DNA of 64,000 bases from Paroedura picta. Lineage: Eukaryota; Chordata; Lepidosauria; Squamata; Gekkonidae. This document shows, piece after piece, positions 12,901 to 27,900 of the stretch (positions are counted from its first letter, which is position 1; each line of letters begins with the position of its first letter). The DNA lies in contig NC_135373.1 in assembly GCF_049243985.1 (NCBI RefSeq), positions 95,661,213 to 95,725,212 of the forward strand. The letters run 5' to 3'. Under the pieces are notes generated by a model. That model saw nothing but the letters and a program-made list of their open reading frames with translations, ran no database searches and was not told the DNA's origin. Made by a program: the position numbers and the translations under genes.

Positions 12901-15900
12901 AACAAAGTTATAGTCTTTGCTCTCCACTGAGTAACAGGGCAATCCTAGGAAGAGTTATTCCAGTCTAAACCCACTGAGATAAATCTGCATAGATTGAAGT
13001 AATTTTACATAGGATTGCTGTGTGAAAACTATGGAAACATAAAACAGTGGTTGCATATAACCAGGATAATGAACTATTCTTAATTGAAAGGAGTATATTT
13101 TCTAAACAGTCTAAGAAAATCTACATGTCTCCACCCAAAATACCCTGTAAGTTTTGTAATGGGAAAGGTAGAGATGGTCCTGTCTCTGGAGCTCTAGTAT
13201 CCCTACTATCAATTGCATCAATTTCTTCTGTGTAGCCCATCTTGACTGTCAGTAAGAAAGGCAGACTATAAATCTAGTGAATAAGTATATGTTTCTCCAT
13301 AAAGGTCATCTTTAATTCTTTCTTTTTCATTCATTTACTGTGATATATCAGAACCAAAATGCTCTCAAAATAAATAAAGGTACCCTTATATTCATATATA
13401 TTTATTATTTATTATTTGCTCTCATTGACTAAAATTAGCCTACATCACTTACTTTATTCATCTACTGATTAATCTTATTAAAAACGCTGTTATAATTTTG
13501 ATCTGTTATTAACCATTTTCCCCTTTAGTCTATTAAGAATTTAATTACCTTAAAGTGCCGCTGTAAGCACTAGCCACAAAAAGCCCCGGCATGCCTGGGA
13601 AATTATGCAGAATATCCAGTACCAGATATGGCATGAGCTGAAATATTTCAATATTAGCATACATTAGGACACATTAGCATTTAGGATTTATTTTCTATTG
13701 CTGTAGTTGTTATCTTTTTAAAAATATGAGACAAAGCTCCTTTTAAATGCTTTTTTTTCTGTACTCAGTACATTTAAGTTATAAAATTTGCATCGCTGGC
13801 AGGGGGTCATGGGAATTGTAATCCATGCACATCTAGAGGGCTGCAGTTTGAATCCTCCTGACCTACAGCTTATTAATTTATTGGATTGGAAACACTGGGC
13901 TAGATCCAACCTGCTTTCCTAATGAAAGGACATTTTAATTGAGCAAAGGAGGGAATTTCTATTAAATCTTGTTTTCACCCTTTCCCCTCTATGGCATATC
14001 ATGACCACCACCACACCAGATCCAAGTCACATCTGGATCCAAGTCACTAAATCCAAATAATCCCTTTATTTCTTAAATCCAGTTTGCAGCCTTAAGTTGG
14101 AATTCATATTGTACAGGGGGGAGGACCAAAAGATTCCAGGCAAGTTTGCCCACCATTAGTCAGACAGGTGGCTTACATGTATCTTTCTGTGACACCCCCC
14201 CCCCAATTTGGCCAGTTATATGGATGAAAAGGGCAGTAGATCTAGCAGGTTCAATTTGGTCCGTACTATGTGTTGAAAAAGAAGGGGTCTGAAGGCAGCC
14301 TGGACACATTAATCCTTCTTTCCAAAAGGATGTCTTCAGACAGTGTCAGGGAATCCAAAACTATGCATTAGACATTTTTAATACTATACCTGGTCTGCTG
14401 CTGACACACATTTGGCTGTCCATGGGTCACAGCCATGATATATGGAGTACATTGCTAATCCACATAGCACTGCACATGCAAGAATTGCCCAAAGCCCCAA
14501 AAGGTTTATATAAAGAGATCTGTAAAAAAAATAAAGGAAGAGCTTTTGCTATTGGAACAGTATGAAAATATCAATTGAATAATTGTACAATTGTTATGCT
14601 TATACTTTACCTGTATTAATTTCCTTTTGGCAGCCAAAAGAAAGACAATTCTAGGTAAGAACACATTTGCTTCTTGGCTAAAAACCAACCTAAAACATCT
14701 AGCACTTGCATATGTGCTTGTGTGCTGGTGCATAGGTTTTAAAAGTCATTTGTCTATCCGGTTCAGCTGACAGAACATCACAAAATGTTCACAAACATTC
14801 TGAGTCTCAGCACTGAAAGTCCCATCCAACATTTCACTGAACAATTACTATGCACTGCCCACACATTTTGAAATGATAGCTGGATAGCTTCAGCAGATTG
14901 CTGTCTAAGGATCGGCCTCTTCTCTTGTGTTCCTTTTAATGGTTCCTGGCCTTTGCAACAAACTTGTTAACCTTTTGGGACCAGGCAATATTTTAATTTT
15001 CTCAAACATTTGATGAGATTGGTTTTAAACACCTCCTGGGACTTGATCTATATTTGTTGCCTATTTTCCTTCAATCTATATTAATTTTAAGCTTGCTATG
15101 CTTTTAGGCTACCTTGCTTTTTTATAATGTTTTTTTTAATATATGTATGCTGATTGCATTGGTGTGTTGTGTTACTTTTTCATATACAGCTGCTAGTATT
15201 TTGGAGACCATATCAAGCATACTTCTGTACATGGATTGCTTCAGACCAGCATGGCTGCCCACTTGAATCTCATTGTGTTTATGCAGTATATAAATTGTAA
15301 AAGGTACAAAGCATATGGGTAACTGTATTATATGCAGAGACATCATGTACAGATAAAGTAAGCACAAAACTGCAAACTGCTACTACTTATGTATGAATCA
15401 AATATCGGTGTATATATGCTTTTGGCATGGTTCACGGGATGGCATGGATTATTATTACTCTTCATTACTACAATTTAAGTACCTACAATGTCAAGAAATA
15501 AATCCTAAATGAAAATGCTTTTGAAGAATGGGGAGAGGTCAATAAATAGCAATGAACAAACTGACTTACACTTTTGCTTGAAATCTGCTTTTGCAGGCAA
15601 TGTATCGCTGAACTTGAGATTGGTTTACGCCATAGACACCAAGCCAGGTGAAAGTTCCACCTATGATAATTGTCCAGAACGTGTGCCTTTGCAAAGGATT
15701 AGGATCAAATCTAAATTGAAGAAAAACAGTCTTTGTAACATTTCTGTCGCGTAGGTCAGAATGAGAGACAAAGACAATATGGTCACAGTAGGCTGTATGA
15801 CAGAGTGGCTTACTATTCCCAAGTCTAGCACATTAACTACTCTTCAGGCTTGATTACTGCAGTTCATTATGGATCACTTTTGAAAAGTTCTCAGAAACTT

Positions 15901-18900
15901 CATGTGATAAGTACAACTGGCCCTTGCTGACCATACTTAACACAATGAGCATATCTTACTTAGACTTCATGCACTTTCTGTTTGTTTCTGAGCATAACTC
16001 AAAGTGCTAGTTCTGACCTATAGAATATTAAACTTTCTGAGTGGTGGAAAATGCTGCTAGTTGAGATCTCCCTTTCCATGTATTCCTATTTTTGGAAGTT
16101 ATGTGTATGGCTATTAGCACCTTTTCTGCAGTTGTGCCCCAACCCTGGCAGTCTCTCCCTAGACAAGGTAGTCTGTTTTGCTTAACTTAATAGACATTGG
16201 ATAAAGACTACCTTGTTTGCCTGAGCTTTTGGTGGTTAGTGGTTTTTGTTAATTATTATGAACTTATGAAGCAGTTCTTACTGCTCTTTGGCTGGCTGAA
16301 TTACCTCTTAGGTTGTATATATAATTTTTGTTCTCCCTCTTCTTGATTAATTAATATCAATTACTTTCAACTGTTACAGTGCTGGTTAGTATATCAGTAG
16401 AATTTGTTATTGTCAGTTTGGTGTAATGGTTAGGATCACCAACTTCTAATCTGGTGAGCCAGGTTTGATTCCACACTCCCCCACATGCATCCAGCTGGGT
16501 AAAATTGGGTTCACCACAGCACTGATAAAGCTGTTCTGACCAAGCAGTAATGTCAGGGATCTCTCCGCCTCACCTACCTCACAAGGTGTCTGTTGTGGGG
16601 AGAGGAAAAGGAAGGCGATTGTAAGCCACTGTGAGACTCCTTATGATAGAAAAAAGCAGCATATACAAACCCAAATCTTCTTTATTATTTATGACTTTTA
16701 AGAATGTTAGGTGGAGGGGACATGTGGAAATGTTTCAACTAAATATTTTTAGATTAGAATATATAACATAAAATAAGTAATACAAAATATACAAGTTACT
16801 TAGCAGTAAAACCATGTATTTGTCTAAGCTGTTAGTTCAGTCGCAAATAAGGTTCCATTTTTGAAAAATGCTGACATTGAAGATGAACCTAAATGAAAAA
16901 GTCTTAACAGAGAAACAAATCCATTTGAGCACAGATCACAGTCTGGAGAGAGTTATTTAACTCAAGGGTCCCCAACCCCCGGTCTGCGGCCCGGTACCGG
17001 GCTGCAAAGGCCATCGTACCGGGCCGCCAGTGGCCGCACCTGCCTCCCCCCCCTGCAGTGAGAGGGGGGGAAGAGGCTGGCGCGGCAGCCGGCGCAGCAG
17101 ACGGCACGGCAGTGACACTAACGCGCACGCGCGGAACTGCCGCACATGCGCAGCAACTCTGCGCATGCGTGTTAGCGCCACCTCGTGGCCAAAACGCGCA
17201 TGCGCGTTTATGAGGAACTGCGGCAGCCGGGCCGCTGGCTCTCCCCCACCCCCAGAGGCGGTCCCTGACCAGATGAAGGTTGGGGACCACTGATTTAACT
17301 GATACCCCAGTAAGTGACAGATTTTATTCCTAACTAAATATTATTTGGAAAGTTCTATTTTCCCCCAGCAGGTTATACTTCCATACTATAGATCCAGGCC
17401 TAGTCAGAGACGATCTTTCAGAGCCAGCCAGTTTCTCCTGGCAAGAAAGACTTATTCGGGATAGGCAAGGTTCTAGTGTGCACAGATCAACAAACATAGA
17501 GCTGCAACAAACATGTCCACATCCTGAGGCTGAAAGAACTATAATAAGATGAACAAAGTTTGAATCCAATGGCACCTTTAAAGCCAGCATGCACAGGTTT
17601 TAGAAAGTGGGATGGTATTCATAACTCTCCAGATTCTACCCAACTGGACTGCCCAGCGCTGCCCATTTAAGATTCCCCTCCATTTAGGGGAATCCTAGAG
17701 AAAACAGATGCTTTGGAGGGTAGACCCTATGGCATTGTAATCCGTTGAGGTCCCTGTCCTCCTCTCACTTTTTTTGTTGTTGCTAAACTTTATGCATGCT
17801 AAACTTTGCTTTGTCTTTTCCTTAGGTAGTTTGCAGGTAAGGATGCCTGGAACATGACATTATACAACACAATTACTTATTATTTTAAGAATACCAGCCA
17901 TTAAGCCTGGATCTTACCACCACTGCATAAATCTAAGATTCTGACACAAGTATATAATTAAAAGAAGTACAAAGTAAATATGATTAGGAATATATTTTAA
18001 CTAGTTAGCAATTCATGTGATCCCCTTGTACAAAATTAATTGATTAGCTTATATATAAAGAAACCCCAAGCTGCATTCTGCTGGCTCAATGGGACTTTCC
18101 TGCTCCAACTTTGCTGTAGCTAGTAACATCTCTTGCAAAACCATCAAAGGAACTTTCTGGAATGGCATGTGATGGATGGTAGGGGGCTTCTGTGAGAAGA
18201 AGAGCTGTTTTTTGTGTCCTGATTTTTACTACCCAAAGGAGTCTCAAAGAGACTTACAATCCCCTTCCCTTCCTCTCCCCACAACAGACACCATGTGCAG
18301 TGGGTGAGGCTGAGAGAGCTCTGAAAGAAACCTGGCTGGCCCAAGGTCACCCAGTTGGTTGCATAGCAAGAGTGGGAAGTATCAGCTAAAAGCAAAGATC
18401 TTTCCTCCTTGAGTGGAATTACCTTTTGCTTATGCTCTTTGCATCTTAGCAAAAACTATTCTACTAATATTCTATTAATGCAACATCAATAACAGCATAA
18501 TTGTAAACTGATTGGTGAAATAAATCTGTTTATCTCAATAGCACCTACAGCAAATGAAGTGCTTAAGATTTTATTCTAAAATTATTTTTAAGATTGCCTT
18601 CCCCACCAATGAAAAACTTACTCCCAAAAATTTAATCTTCCTCCATGGTAGGAATCATTTAGAATACGACCGATGCCACCTTGAACCACCACAGCACGTA
18701 TAATCACAGCTGCAAATCCAGCTACCATGATTCCAACTTGAAAAACATCAGTCCAGACTACTGCTTTTAGACCACCCTATATGGGGAAGAGCAAACACAG
18801 ACCAGTACACAAGCCCAGATCAATTATTGGTGGGCAAAAATATTCAAAGAAAAGTTACAAAAAAGACAGGGTCTATATTTAATGCTTTTTACAACTTTAA

Positions 18901-21900
18901 ACAGTGCATTCCCTCAGGGGAGCCTCAGGGGAGGGCAGTATGTAAACAAACAAACAAATAAATGTGTGTATTCAAAGGCAAGTAAAGTAAATAATGTTCT
19001 GCAATGGTAGTAATAATAGTACCATACGGTTCAAACTAACTTAACAGCTTTACACATAACTGTAGAATTCAATACAGCTTGGCAAAATATGCAGGAAAAA
19101 ATACAGTTTTAGCTAAAGTTGTATAATACTTTTCATTTGTAAATGTAATAATAAAGGGTAAATAGAAAACCAGAGAGGTGAACCGCCCTTCACTGGTGAT
19201 CTTTAAGCAGCAGCTGGACAGATACTTATCATGGATGCTTTAGACTGATCCTGCATTGAGCAGGGGGTTGGACTAGATGCCCTGTATGGCCCCTTCCAGC
19301 GTTATGATTCTGTTATTCTAACTAGCAATTTTTAAATGAACAGCAGACCTACCAGTGTGCAGTAGAAAGTGCAGACTACTCCCGTTGCAATTACTGCACC
19401 CCACAAGTCAAATCCTGTAACTAGAAGAGAAAATATAAAGGGCGAGAATATTATTTAAGAGGAAAGTGCATTTACACTATCATAGCAGATGGCAGGTTTA
19501 TACCTAATTAATTGAACTACAAATGCAAAAATCTGGAAATAATTAAAGTAGGTAATGAATTAACATCAGCCTATTAATAATTTCTTTTGTAAAGGCAGTT
19601 TAAAACAATACCCACAGAGGACAACAAAGCAAGTATACCTCATGACTACCAGATGCTGGCAACAAATAATAAAGGGAAAATATCATCACATTCATGTCCT
19701 GGAAAGCACAGAAGCATCTGGGTAGCCCTTTCTGAAAACAGACTGTTAGACTTGATGGACATTTATCTCAAGGCAATTTAAATGTTCATAACATAAATCC
19801 TGAGGAACATACAAAGTCAGTAAAATTCAGATACCTGGCAGTCCTACTATTTTGCTTACCAAAGGATTGTTTCCGAAATGTTTTTTAAAAAGGATACAAA
19901 CATGGACAAATGTAATGCACAGTGCTAAGAATGTGAACTCCGTAAGTTCTTATAGTTGCAGAACATGTTTCTATGCCTTTAGGTAGTGGATTTCTCTGTC
20001 TAGGGAACTACAATAGATGGTGCAGTTTTTAATTCTTACATAATGGATTATTTTTTCTGCTCTATTTTAATATAGACTTTTTGATATGAGTGGTTTAAAT
20101 TGTGTGTTTTAGAATAGTTGCTTCTTATTTTTTGGAAGCCATCTTGTAGACTGTTAAAGTAAAAGCATGGATAATGCTTTTAATCAAATAAATAAATTTG
20201 CATGTGCTTTATTTGTTTAAAACACAAATAATATGTAATATACAATGTATTTATGGCAAACTTTCCTGAAGAGTTCAAAGCAGCTCACTGCCAACTTAGC
20301 TTAAAAATAAATAAATATTGTATTGTTAAAACATCAGCAAAAATACTAGCAAAAACACTTATTACTATAAGCTAGCAAAAAGCCAAACCAACTAACAAAC
20401 AGCAAACCCAGCCAACGGGAGATAATTACATCACTGGAAAACAGCACAATCAAACACGTCAGACTCTGTAGCAAAGGACTGCCTTATAGGTTCTTCAAAA
20501 AACTGCAAGCAATGATGCACAATACACACATCCATACCAGAGGTAAATAGGATTGAGGCCAAAACTGAAAATGTCTATGACCATTCTACAGAGGTAAGCA
20601 CCATCCAGATGGTGAGACCAATAAGCAAAGACCACTGTGAAGGACACAGCTGCTACACTGGTAGAAAAAGTCAATTCATCCATTGGCCATTCATGGTTTT
20701 TATCCCCCCACTCTCTAAAAACATATGTATAACATATATATATGTTATAGATTTTTTTTCATATCACAATACTTGACCTATACATCCTAGAATGTTTATG
20801 CAAAAATGCTACTGGGTTTGAAACTGAAAGCAGTAAACAGCCACAAATCTGTTCTTAAAACCCTCATAGTTGCTGTTCAAATGCAATCATTTCAGTTAAG
20901 TAACCTATGCTAAGTCAGCATGAATTGGAAGGCACAATACAGTAAATTAGTAAAAACAAATTAAGTTCTGATAAATTACCAGACATATTTCTTACCTTGA
21001 TTTAAAGCTAAGGCTGGAGCATAAATGACAATTCCGGTATATAATATCTGGATTGGAGAAGACGTAGACAAATCATATGAAAATCATCTACTGAAACCTG
21101 ATTCAACAGTGCTTTCAAGGCTGTTTCCACACTTGCTATATAGTCTGGAAGTACATTTAACCTGGGCCACCTCTTCACTGAGGTGAAAATATGTGTTAGT
21201 TTTTATTCCTGTGGCACCTCCAAGATTTTCCAATGTAGTATAATATTTAGAATATAAAGTTAGGACTATTACACAGCGTTGTTAAAAGCATAAAATGAAA
21301 AACGGGGGAACTATGTATACCACAATTAATTGGAGGGAGGACATAATAATGATGATGATGATGATGTATGCTTGCTATTCTGACTTCTTCCCTTTTATAG
21401 CAGTATCTTGCATAATTTTAAAAAGCAGATATAACCATTGATGAAGAGTGTTCTAATATCTGTTTTCCTTGTACAATTCCTACAGTACTATTTTGGGACA
21501 CGTAGGAAGGACAACCAAAATGCTGAGCACGCTGACATTTCTGGAGGACTGATTTCCATACCGACTTTAGCAATTGCTGTCTCCCTGTTTTCCACCAAAT
21601 AAGTGGAACAAACAGCCCCTTTCGTGATTATGAAGGAGAAGCTGTTTTTGAATTTTGGCATATAAGAAGTCACTTCAGGTTAAGACCAATGGCTAACCGA
21701 TTCCTTTGGTGGTCCAACAACAAGACATAGAGGTTGAGGCCCTTCTCTGGTATTGTCTTCTGGCACTAGTATTCAAAGGTTTATTGCCTGTGAATATGGA
21801 GATTCATTGATAGATATATTTGCCATCTGCCTAGAATAGAATATATTACAGAAACCAACACAATTCAGTCACTTTGCACAAGGCAAGGGGTGTGCCCAAA

Positions 21901-24900
21901 TGATTCAAAATGGCGAGTGTAGGGAAAAACCTGGTTGATCACATTTCCGCACTGGGTAGTCTTGAATTAGACCTCCGTTAGACCCCACTTGAAAAGATGA
22001 AATCCAGTTTTCTGTGGGGCAAGCAAGGAGGCAACATGGGTCTGCACCTGAAGAGGTTGATTTTGGTGTGGAAAGGGACAAACAAGTAGACCCTTTAAAA
22101 ATGTAAATCCAAACAATATCGCTATTGGGGAAACAGCCTCAGTAGAACTGCTGTTCCGAGAAGTTAAATAAAAACTGTAAATGGTCTATTCCACTTCTCC
22201 CGAAGACACTACTGGATTCTGCCTTAAAGTTTACTGAAGACCCAGTCACTCTCTCTCTGTCTAACATACCTCATAGGATAAAATGAGGACAGGAAAACTA
22301 TACATTGTCCTATATTCCTTGTCCTATACTCCTTAGAGGAAGGAAATCATTTAATTTGAAAGATTTAGAGAGCAGTGCTAAACTGGTCTACTCAAAAAGA
22401 ATCCTACTCAGGCCTAGTCAACAGGACAGGGGGTGCCAAACTGTAGCTTTCCAGATGGCCATGGACTACAATTCCCATGAGCCCCTGGATATCTGGAGAT
22501 CTACAGTTTGGCAACCCCTGCAATACGGCTTTCTCCCATGAAATTGTTCTTAGTAGTGCACTGAGAGAGAAAGGTAATAGGTTAACTAGTCTGAGTTAAA
22601 ATATTCCATGTAGGGTTGTGTGCGGCTGCATCCGAATCGGCCACTCCAGGACACCACAGTCAGCGCCTCCAAGGTTAGTGGCAGCTGCCATGCATATCAA
22701 GAACAATACACATCTACTGAGTGATTATTAGCAATTTCTCATGGTAGCATTTTCGGTTGAATGTTCCTTATATGAGCACGACAATCCCTACAATGTATTC
22801 AACGGATCTAGGAGGATCACTTTGTCTTATAAGTCCTTAGGCCTTATAAAGAACTTATTGGAACTTGTCCATAATTTGCATGATGATTCAGAAGCAGGTC
22901 ATACTTCTAGACCATGCTTATAAGGAAGTGCACAGAATGTCATCCTTAATTACAGACTGTTATTGATAGTAGATTAAATAAAGATTTATAGTTTTATTTT
23001 TAGCAGTTGTAACAAAGTTCAAAAACTTCATCTAATAAGAAATACACAAATCAAGGCTCTTACCGTCAGTATAATGAAGAGCACTGTCCCACATAGTCGC
23101 AAATACTTATTAAATCGAAGTTCTAAGTACTGCAAGAAATAATTCCAAATTAAAACATGTCCTTCAAAAGAAGTTCAGAAATTTTCTGTTTCTGTATTTT
23201 TGTTGCTACTGTAACTGTATATGTTTTAAATGTGTATTCTATATCTTTGCTGAGATACAAGTATATATGTTATCTATACAAACATGCACATACATTGGCA
23301 GATGAAAATGAAATTGATTCCCAGTTCCTAATTGCAGTTCCTAGTTTCATAATCTCCATCTCCAATCCAGTCACAAATACATGTCTGCAGCATAAAAAAG
23401 CTTTGGACTACCCCAAATCACACAACCACAGATTCTGAAAACTGTATCCTGAAAACTTTCACATGGAATAGGAATACTGAGTCCAAAATCTGGATATAAT
23501 GCAAAATTCTCCGTAGAGAGATGTTTGATTTGCCCTCCAGGAAACTTTATGGTTAAGAACTGAATAGGTGACAACTGCTGCACACCAAAATCAGGTTTAT
23601 ACCACCAAAATATGCATCCCAAGAATCAGAGGATAAGGAATCCTAAATCACACACAGTGCCCTGTTACCTTAGCCTTACATTATAATGCAAACCTATGGA
23701 TTGAAACATTGAAAAAGCACTAGCCTTTGATGCTTCCCTGTGGTACCCAGAATAGCCCTGTGTCTTGATACTAAGGATGTCTGATTTGGGGTGGTGCAAA
23801 CCTTATTTGGGGGGTGCCTACCATTCAGGTACCTATACTTCAGTTCTTAAGAAAATTAAACCCAAGCTACAGCAGCAGGGACCATAAAAATCTTAAAAAG
23901 AGAATGCCAGCAAATATAGAAAACAAAACAATGACTTACAGATTGGATACGCTCAGTTTACATTCCAATTCCCCAAAAAAGTAAAGGTAAAGATATCCCC
24001 TGTGCAAGCACCGGGTCATGTCTGACCCTTGGGGTGACGCCCTCTAGCGTTTTCATGGCAGACTCAATACGGGGTGGTTTGCCAGTGCCTTCCCCAGATT
24101 CCCCAAAAAAGGAGACATCAAATATCGCAGCAGCTATCAGTTCATCACATTAATCTTTCACTCAAGTTAAAGCAATGCTCAAAGTCTTACATGAAGACTA
24201 TTATCATATATGGAATGAGAAATAGCAGATGTTCAAGATAGATTCAGAAAAGAAAGAGGCACTGGAGGTCACATTGCAAATTTATGTTGGTTACTGGAGC
24301 ATATGGGGACTGCAGCAAAGAAATTAAAAGACGCTTGCTCCTGGGGAGGAAAGCTATGGCAAATCTAGACAGCATCCTAAAAAGCAGAGACATCACCCTG
24401 CCAACAAAAGTGTGTTTAGTCAAGGCTATGGTATTCCCAGTTGCAATGTATGGCTGCGAAAGTTGGACCATAAGGAAGGCCGAGCGTCAAAGAATTGAGG
24501 CTTTTGAACTCTGGTGCTGGAGAAGACTCTTGCGAGTCCCTTGGACTGCAAGGCGAACAAACCGGTCAGTCCTAGAGGAGATCAGCCCTGACTGCTCTTT
24601 AGAAGGCCAGATCCTGAAGATGAAACTCAAATACTTTGGCCACCTCATGAGAAGGAAGGACTCCCTGGAGAAGAGCCTAATGCTGGGAGCGATCGAGGGC
24701 AAAAGAAGAAGGGGACGACAGAGAATGAGGTGGCTGGATGGAGTCACTGAAGCAGTAGGTGCAAACTTAAATGGACTCCGGGGAATGGTAGAGGACAGGA
24801 AGGCCTGGAGGATCATTGTCCATGGGGTCGCGATGGGTCGGACACGACTTCGCACATAACAACAACAACAACTGGAGCATATGAGAGAATTTCAGAAGAA

Positions 24901-27900
24901 AATTAGTTTGTGTTTCATAGATTACAGAAAAATGTTGACTATCTGGATCATGAAAAGTTATGGTTTGTTTTAAAAAGAAATTGTGTGCCACAACATTGGA
25001 TTGTTTTGATGCACAACCTGTACTCTACACAAGGTGATACTGTTAGGGACAGAATATGGAGAAACAGAATGGTTTCTGACCCTCAAAGGTGTCAAAGATG
25101 TATTTTCTCTCCTTGCATTTAGATGATGGTGAATTGAAAATTGGTGGAAGGAATATTAACAATATGAGATATGCAGATGACACCACATTATTGGTAGAAG
25201 CTAATGAAGACTTGAAATGACTCCTGAAAGTGCCAAAGTGCCAAAGCAAGATTACAGCTGAACATCAAGAAGGCAAAAGTAATGAGGAACTACACAACTA
25301 TAAGGCTGGAAATGAAGAAATTGATAAAGATTTTCTATTCATTGGTTTCATAATAAATCAAAAGGGAAACTGAAACCAAGAACTAAGAAGGGCACATATG
25401 AAGAAGCTAGAAAGGATTCTTAAATGTAAGGATGTGGCACTGGTGCTGAAGAGCAAGTTAATTTGCCATTACTATGTTTGGGTGTAAATGCTGGACAATG
25501 AAGAAAGCTGATAGGAAAAATATTGGTTCATTTGAAATGTGGTATAAGAGGAGAGTTTTATGGGTACCGTGTATTGCCAAAAAAGACAAATGAGTGGGTT
25601 CTAGATCAAAGCAGCCTGAATTATTCCTAGAAGCCATACTGACTAAACTGAGGCTATTGTACTTTGGTTATATTATGAAAATGCAAGACACTGGAAAATA
25701 CAATAATACAAGGACAAATTTAAGGCAGTATGAAAAGAGGAAGAATAAACATGAGGTGGATCGACGATCAGGCAGGCCATGGCTTTTAGTTTGCATAGGG
25801 TGATTAGGACACTTGGAAGGCATTAATTCACAGAAGTGACTTGACAGCACTTGATGCACATACAAGACAAAGTTTGAGGCACAGCACCCTTCAAGTCCCT
25901 ATTCTACAGTTTTTAGCAATATGAGCTGATGGCCTTTGTGGTAGCACCTCACTTTGGAGCATGTTGTACCAGAACCAGGGCTTTGGATAAGGCATTACTC
26001 TGTAGGAGGTTGCAAGGAACTGTCCTCTGATTTCAGAAATTTATGACTTTTGGTGCCTCAAAACTTTGGTAGAATTGCATACTTTGATTCCTATGGTATT
26101 CCCAGGGGGCCTTCAGCAGTGGAGCATTTTCCATTAAACTCTCTGGTCCATGGACCCTGTATGGCAACTTGCAGAATACAGTTTCCATAATTTGAGGATG
26201 TATGATTTGGTCCTCCAAAGCTTATCTGAGGGTACCGAATTAATTAATTATTATCACTGTTTTGTGTTAGGAGAGTTTTCAAAATTCTAGAACCCCCCTC
26301 CCCCCTTCAAATTCAATCTGGGAGAGAAAATAAATGCATCCTCAACATATACACCCTTTTGCTAACAAAGCAGGCAATTTTAAGAATGACAATTCTGATG
26401 CAAGTGTAATGGAATGAGCCAGGAAGCCTCTAGATGAAGAAGGGTGCAGAATATGCGGGAAGCAAAAGAGGGAAGCAAGACTGCCCTGCTGGAGAGCTTA
26501 AACCTCAATCATAGACTCTTAATGCCTTGATTAAGGTAACTATGATTCATGTATGGAAACTGGTAAGAGAGAGAGACCTTTGTTCTAATTGTAATTTTTG
26601 AATTATTGTTCTAGTAGCTTACCATTGAAATTCAAGGGTCTGTCATAATGAAATTGTCTTTCATTATGCTGATTTCTCCAGCAGAATTTAAAGCTGAAGT
26701 TTTCCCATGTTGTGAAGAGAAAAGGTAGCTCTTCAAGTGGTTTGAGTACTGCATTCTCACCCCCTTCCCATAGACATTTGCTTGTACTATGAAAGCTAAT
26801 GCCCTGGTGGGCCAGATGAAGCAGCACCCCCCAGTGGGTTTTCTGTAGGGTGGTGCACAAAGGGACATGGCCCCCTACTGTGATTTGTCATGTCCCTACA
26901 ATCAGCATTAGGGATTGAAAAAATTGTCTTCTGCCAAAGAGAAAGGATGTTTCCTTCCCACCTGCTGCCTCCCTCCCAGACTTTGTCAATGAGGGACAGA
27001 TTTCCCTTCCCTTTTCCCACCTCCCACCTAGTCTTTGCCAATGAGAGACAGATTTTTTCCCCTCCTCCTGCCTTCCTCGTTGGTTTTGCCAATAAGGGAC
27101 AGAGGGTCACTCCCTCATACAACTTCCTTCCCAGACTTTTACTTTGCACTTAGCTTCCTGTTCTGAAGCACATGACTCAGTACTTTTCCTGCCTTGACTT
27201 GCTAGCTGATGCCAGTCATGGATTCCTCTGATTGGTACCACTTGGAATCAGGAGGGGTGGGTGGTGGTAGCAGCCTCTGTATTCTCTCTCACAAGTGGAT
27301 TCATGAAGTGACCCTTGAAAATATTTTTTTTTGGGGGGGGGGGAGAGTTCTGCCTCATAAGCCCACAGTGGATTGGGACATCACAACATTTAAAAATCTC
27401 TGTAATGAATTGGAGTTGGCCACAATTTTCTGCCTCTTTTAACTGGGCTCAGTCATTGTAGAGGGAAGCCTCCTCAGCTTCTTTTTCCAACTGCATGAAG
27501 CAAAATATCTGTCCTTCCCCTACATGCCAGGCAGGCTGTAGTTGTGGAAGAAAAGTGTGTGTGCACATCCTCATTAGGGCTGTCAACTCCACGCTGGGAA
27601 ATTAATGGAAACTTGGGAGATGGAGCCTGGGGAAGGCAGGGAAGGGACATTAATCAGGTATGATAGCATAGAGCAGATTTTCTCAATTGTTTTACTGTTG
27701 AGAAACCCTTAAACATCCTCCAGGCTTCAAGAAACCCCAGAATTGGCACAATGATGGTTGGAAAGCATAGCTGTGTCCATGCCCACCTGGGGCCCCTCCC
27801 CTTCCCTACCCCCCAAGCCCCTCATTGGCCATGGGGGGGGCAGGTCAACATGACCATATATGGTCATATCACCCAATAAATATTTAACAAATTTTTAAAA

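Noticed and set aside
17030-17293. Open frames rich in Arg and Ala near 17 kb, 47.8 kb and 55.1 kb
   Set aside because: All lie inside GC-rich hAT MITEs with target duplications and match no protein.
24284-24859. A 191-codon open frame that looks like a gene
   Set aside because: It is the C terminus of a BovB reverse transcriptase with a target duplication around it, so it is a mobile element and not a host gene.
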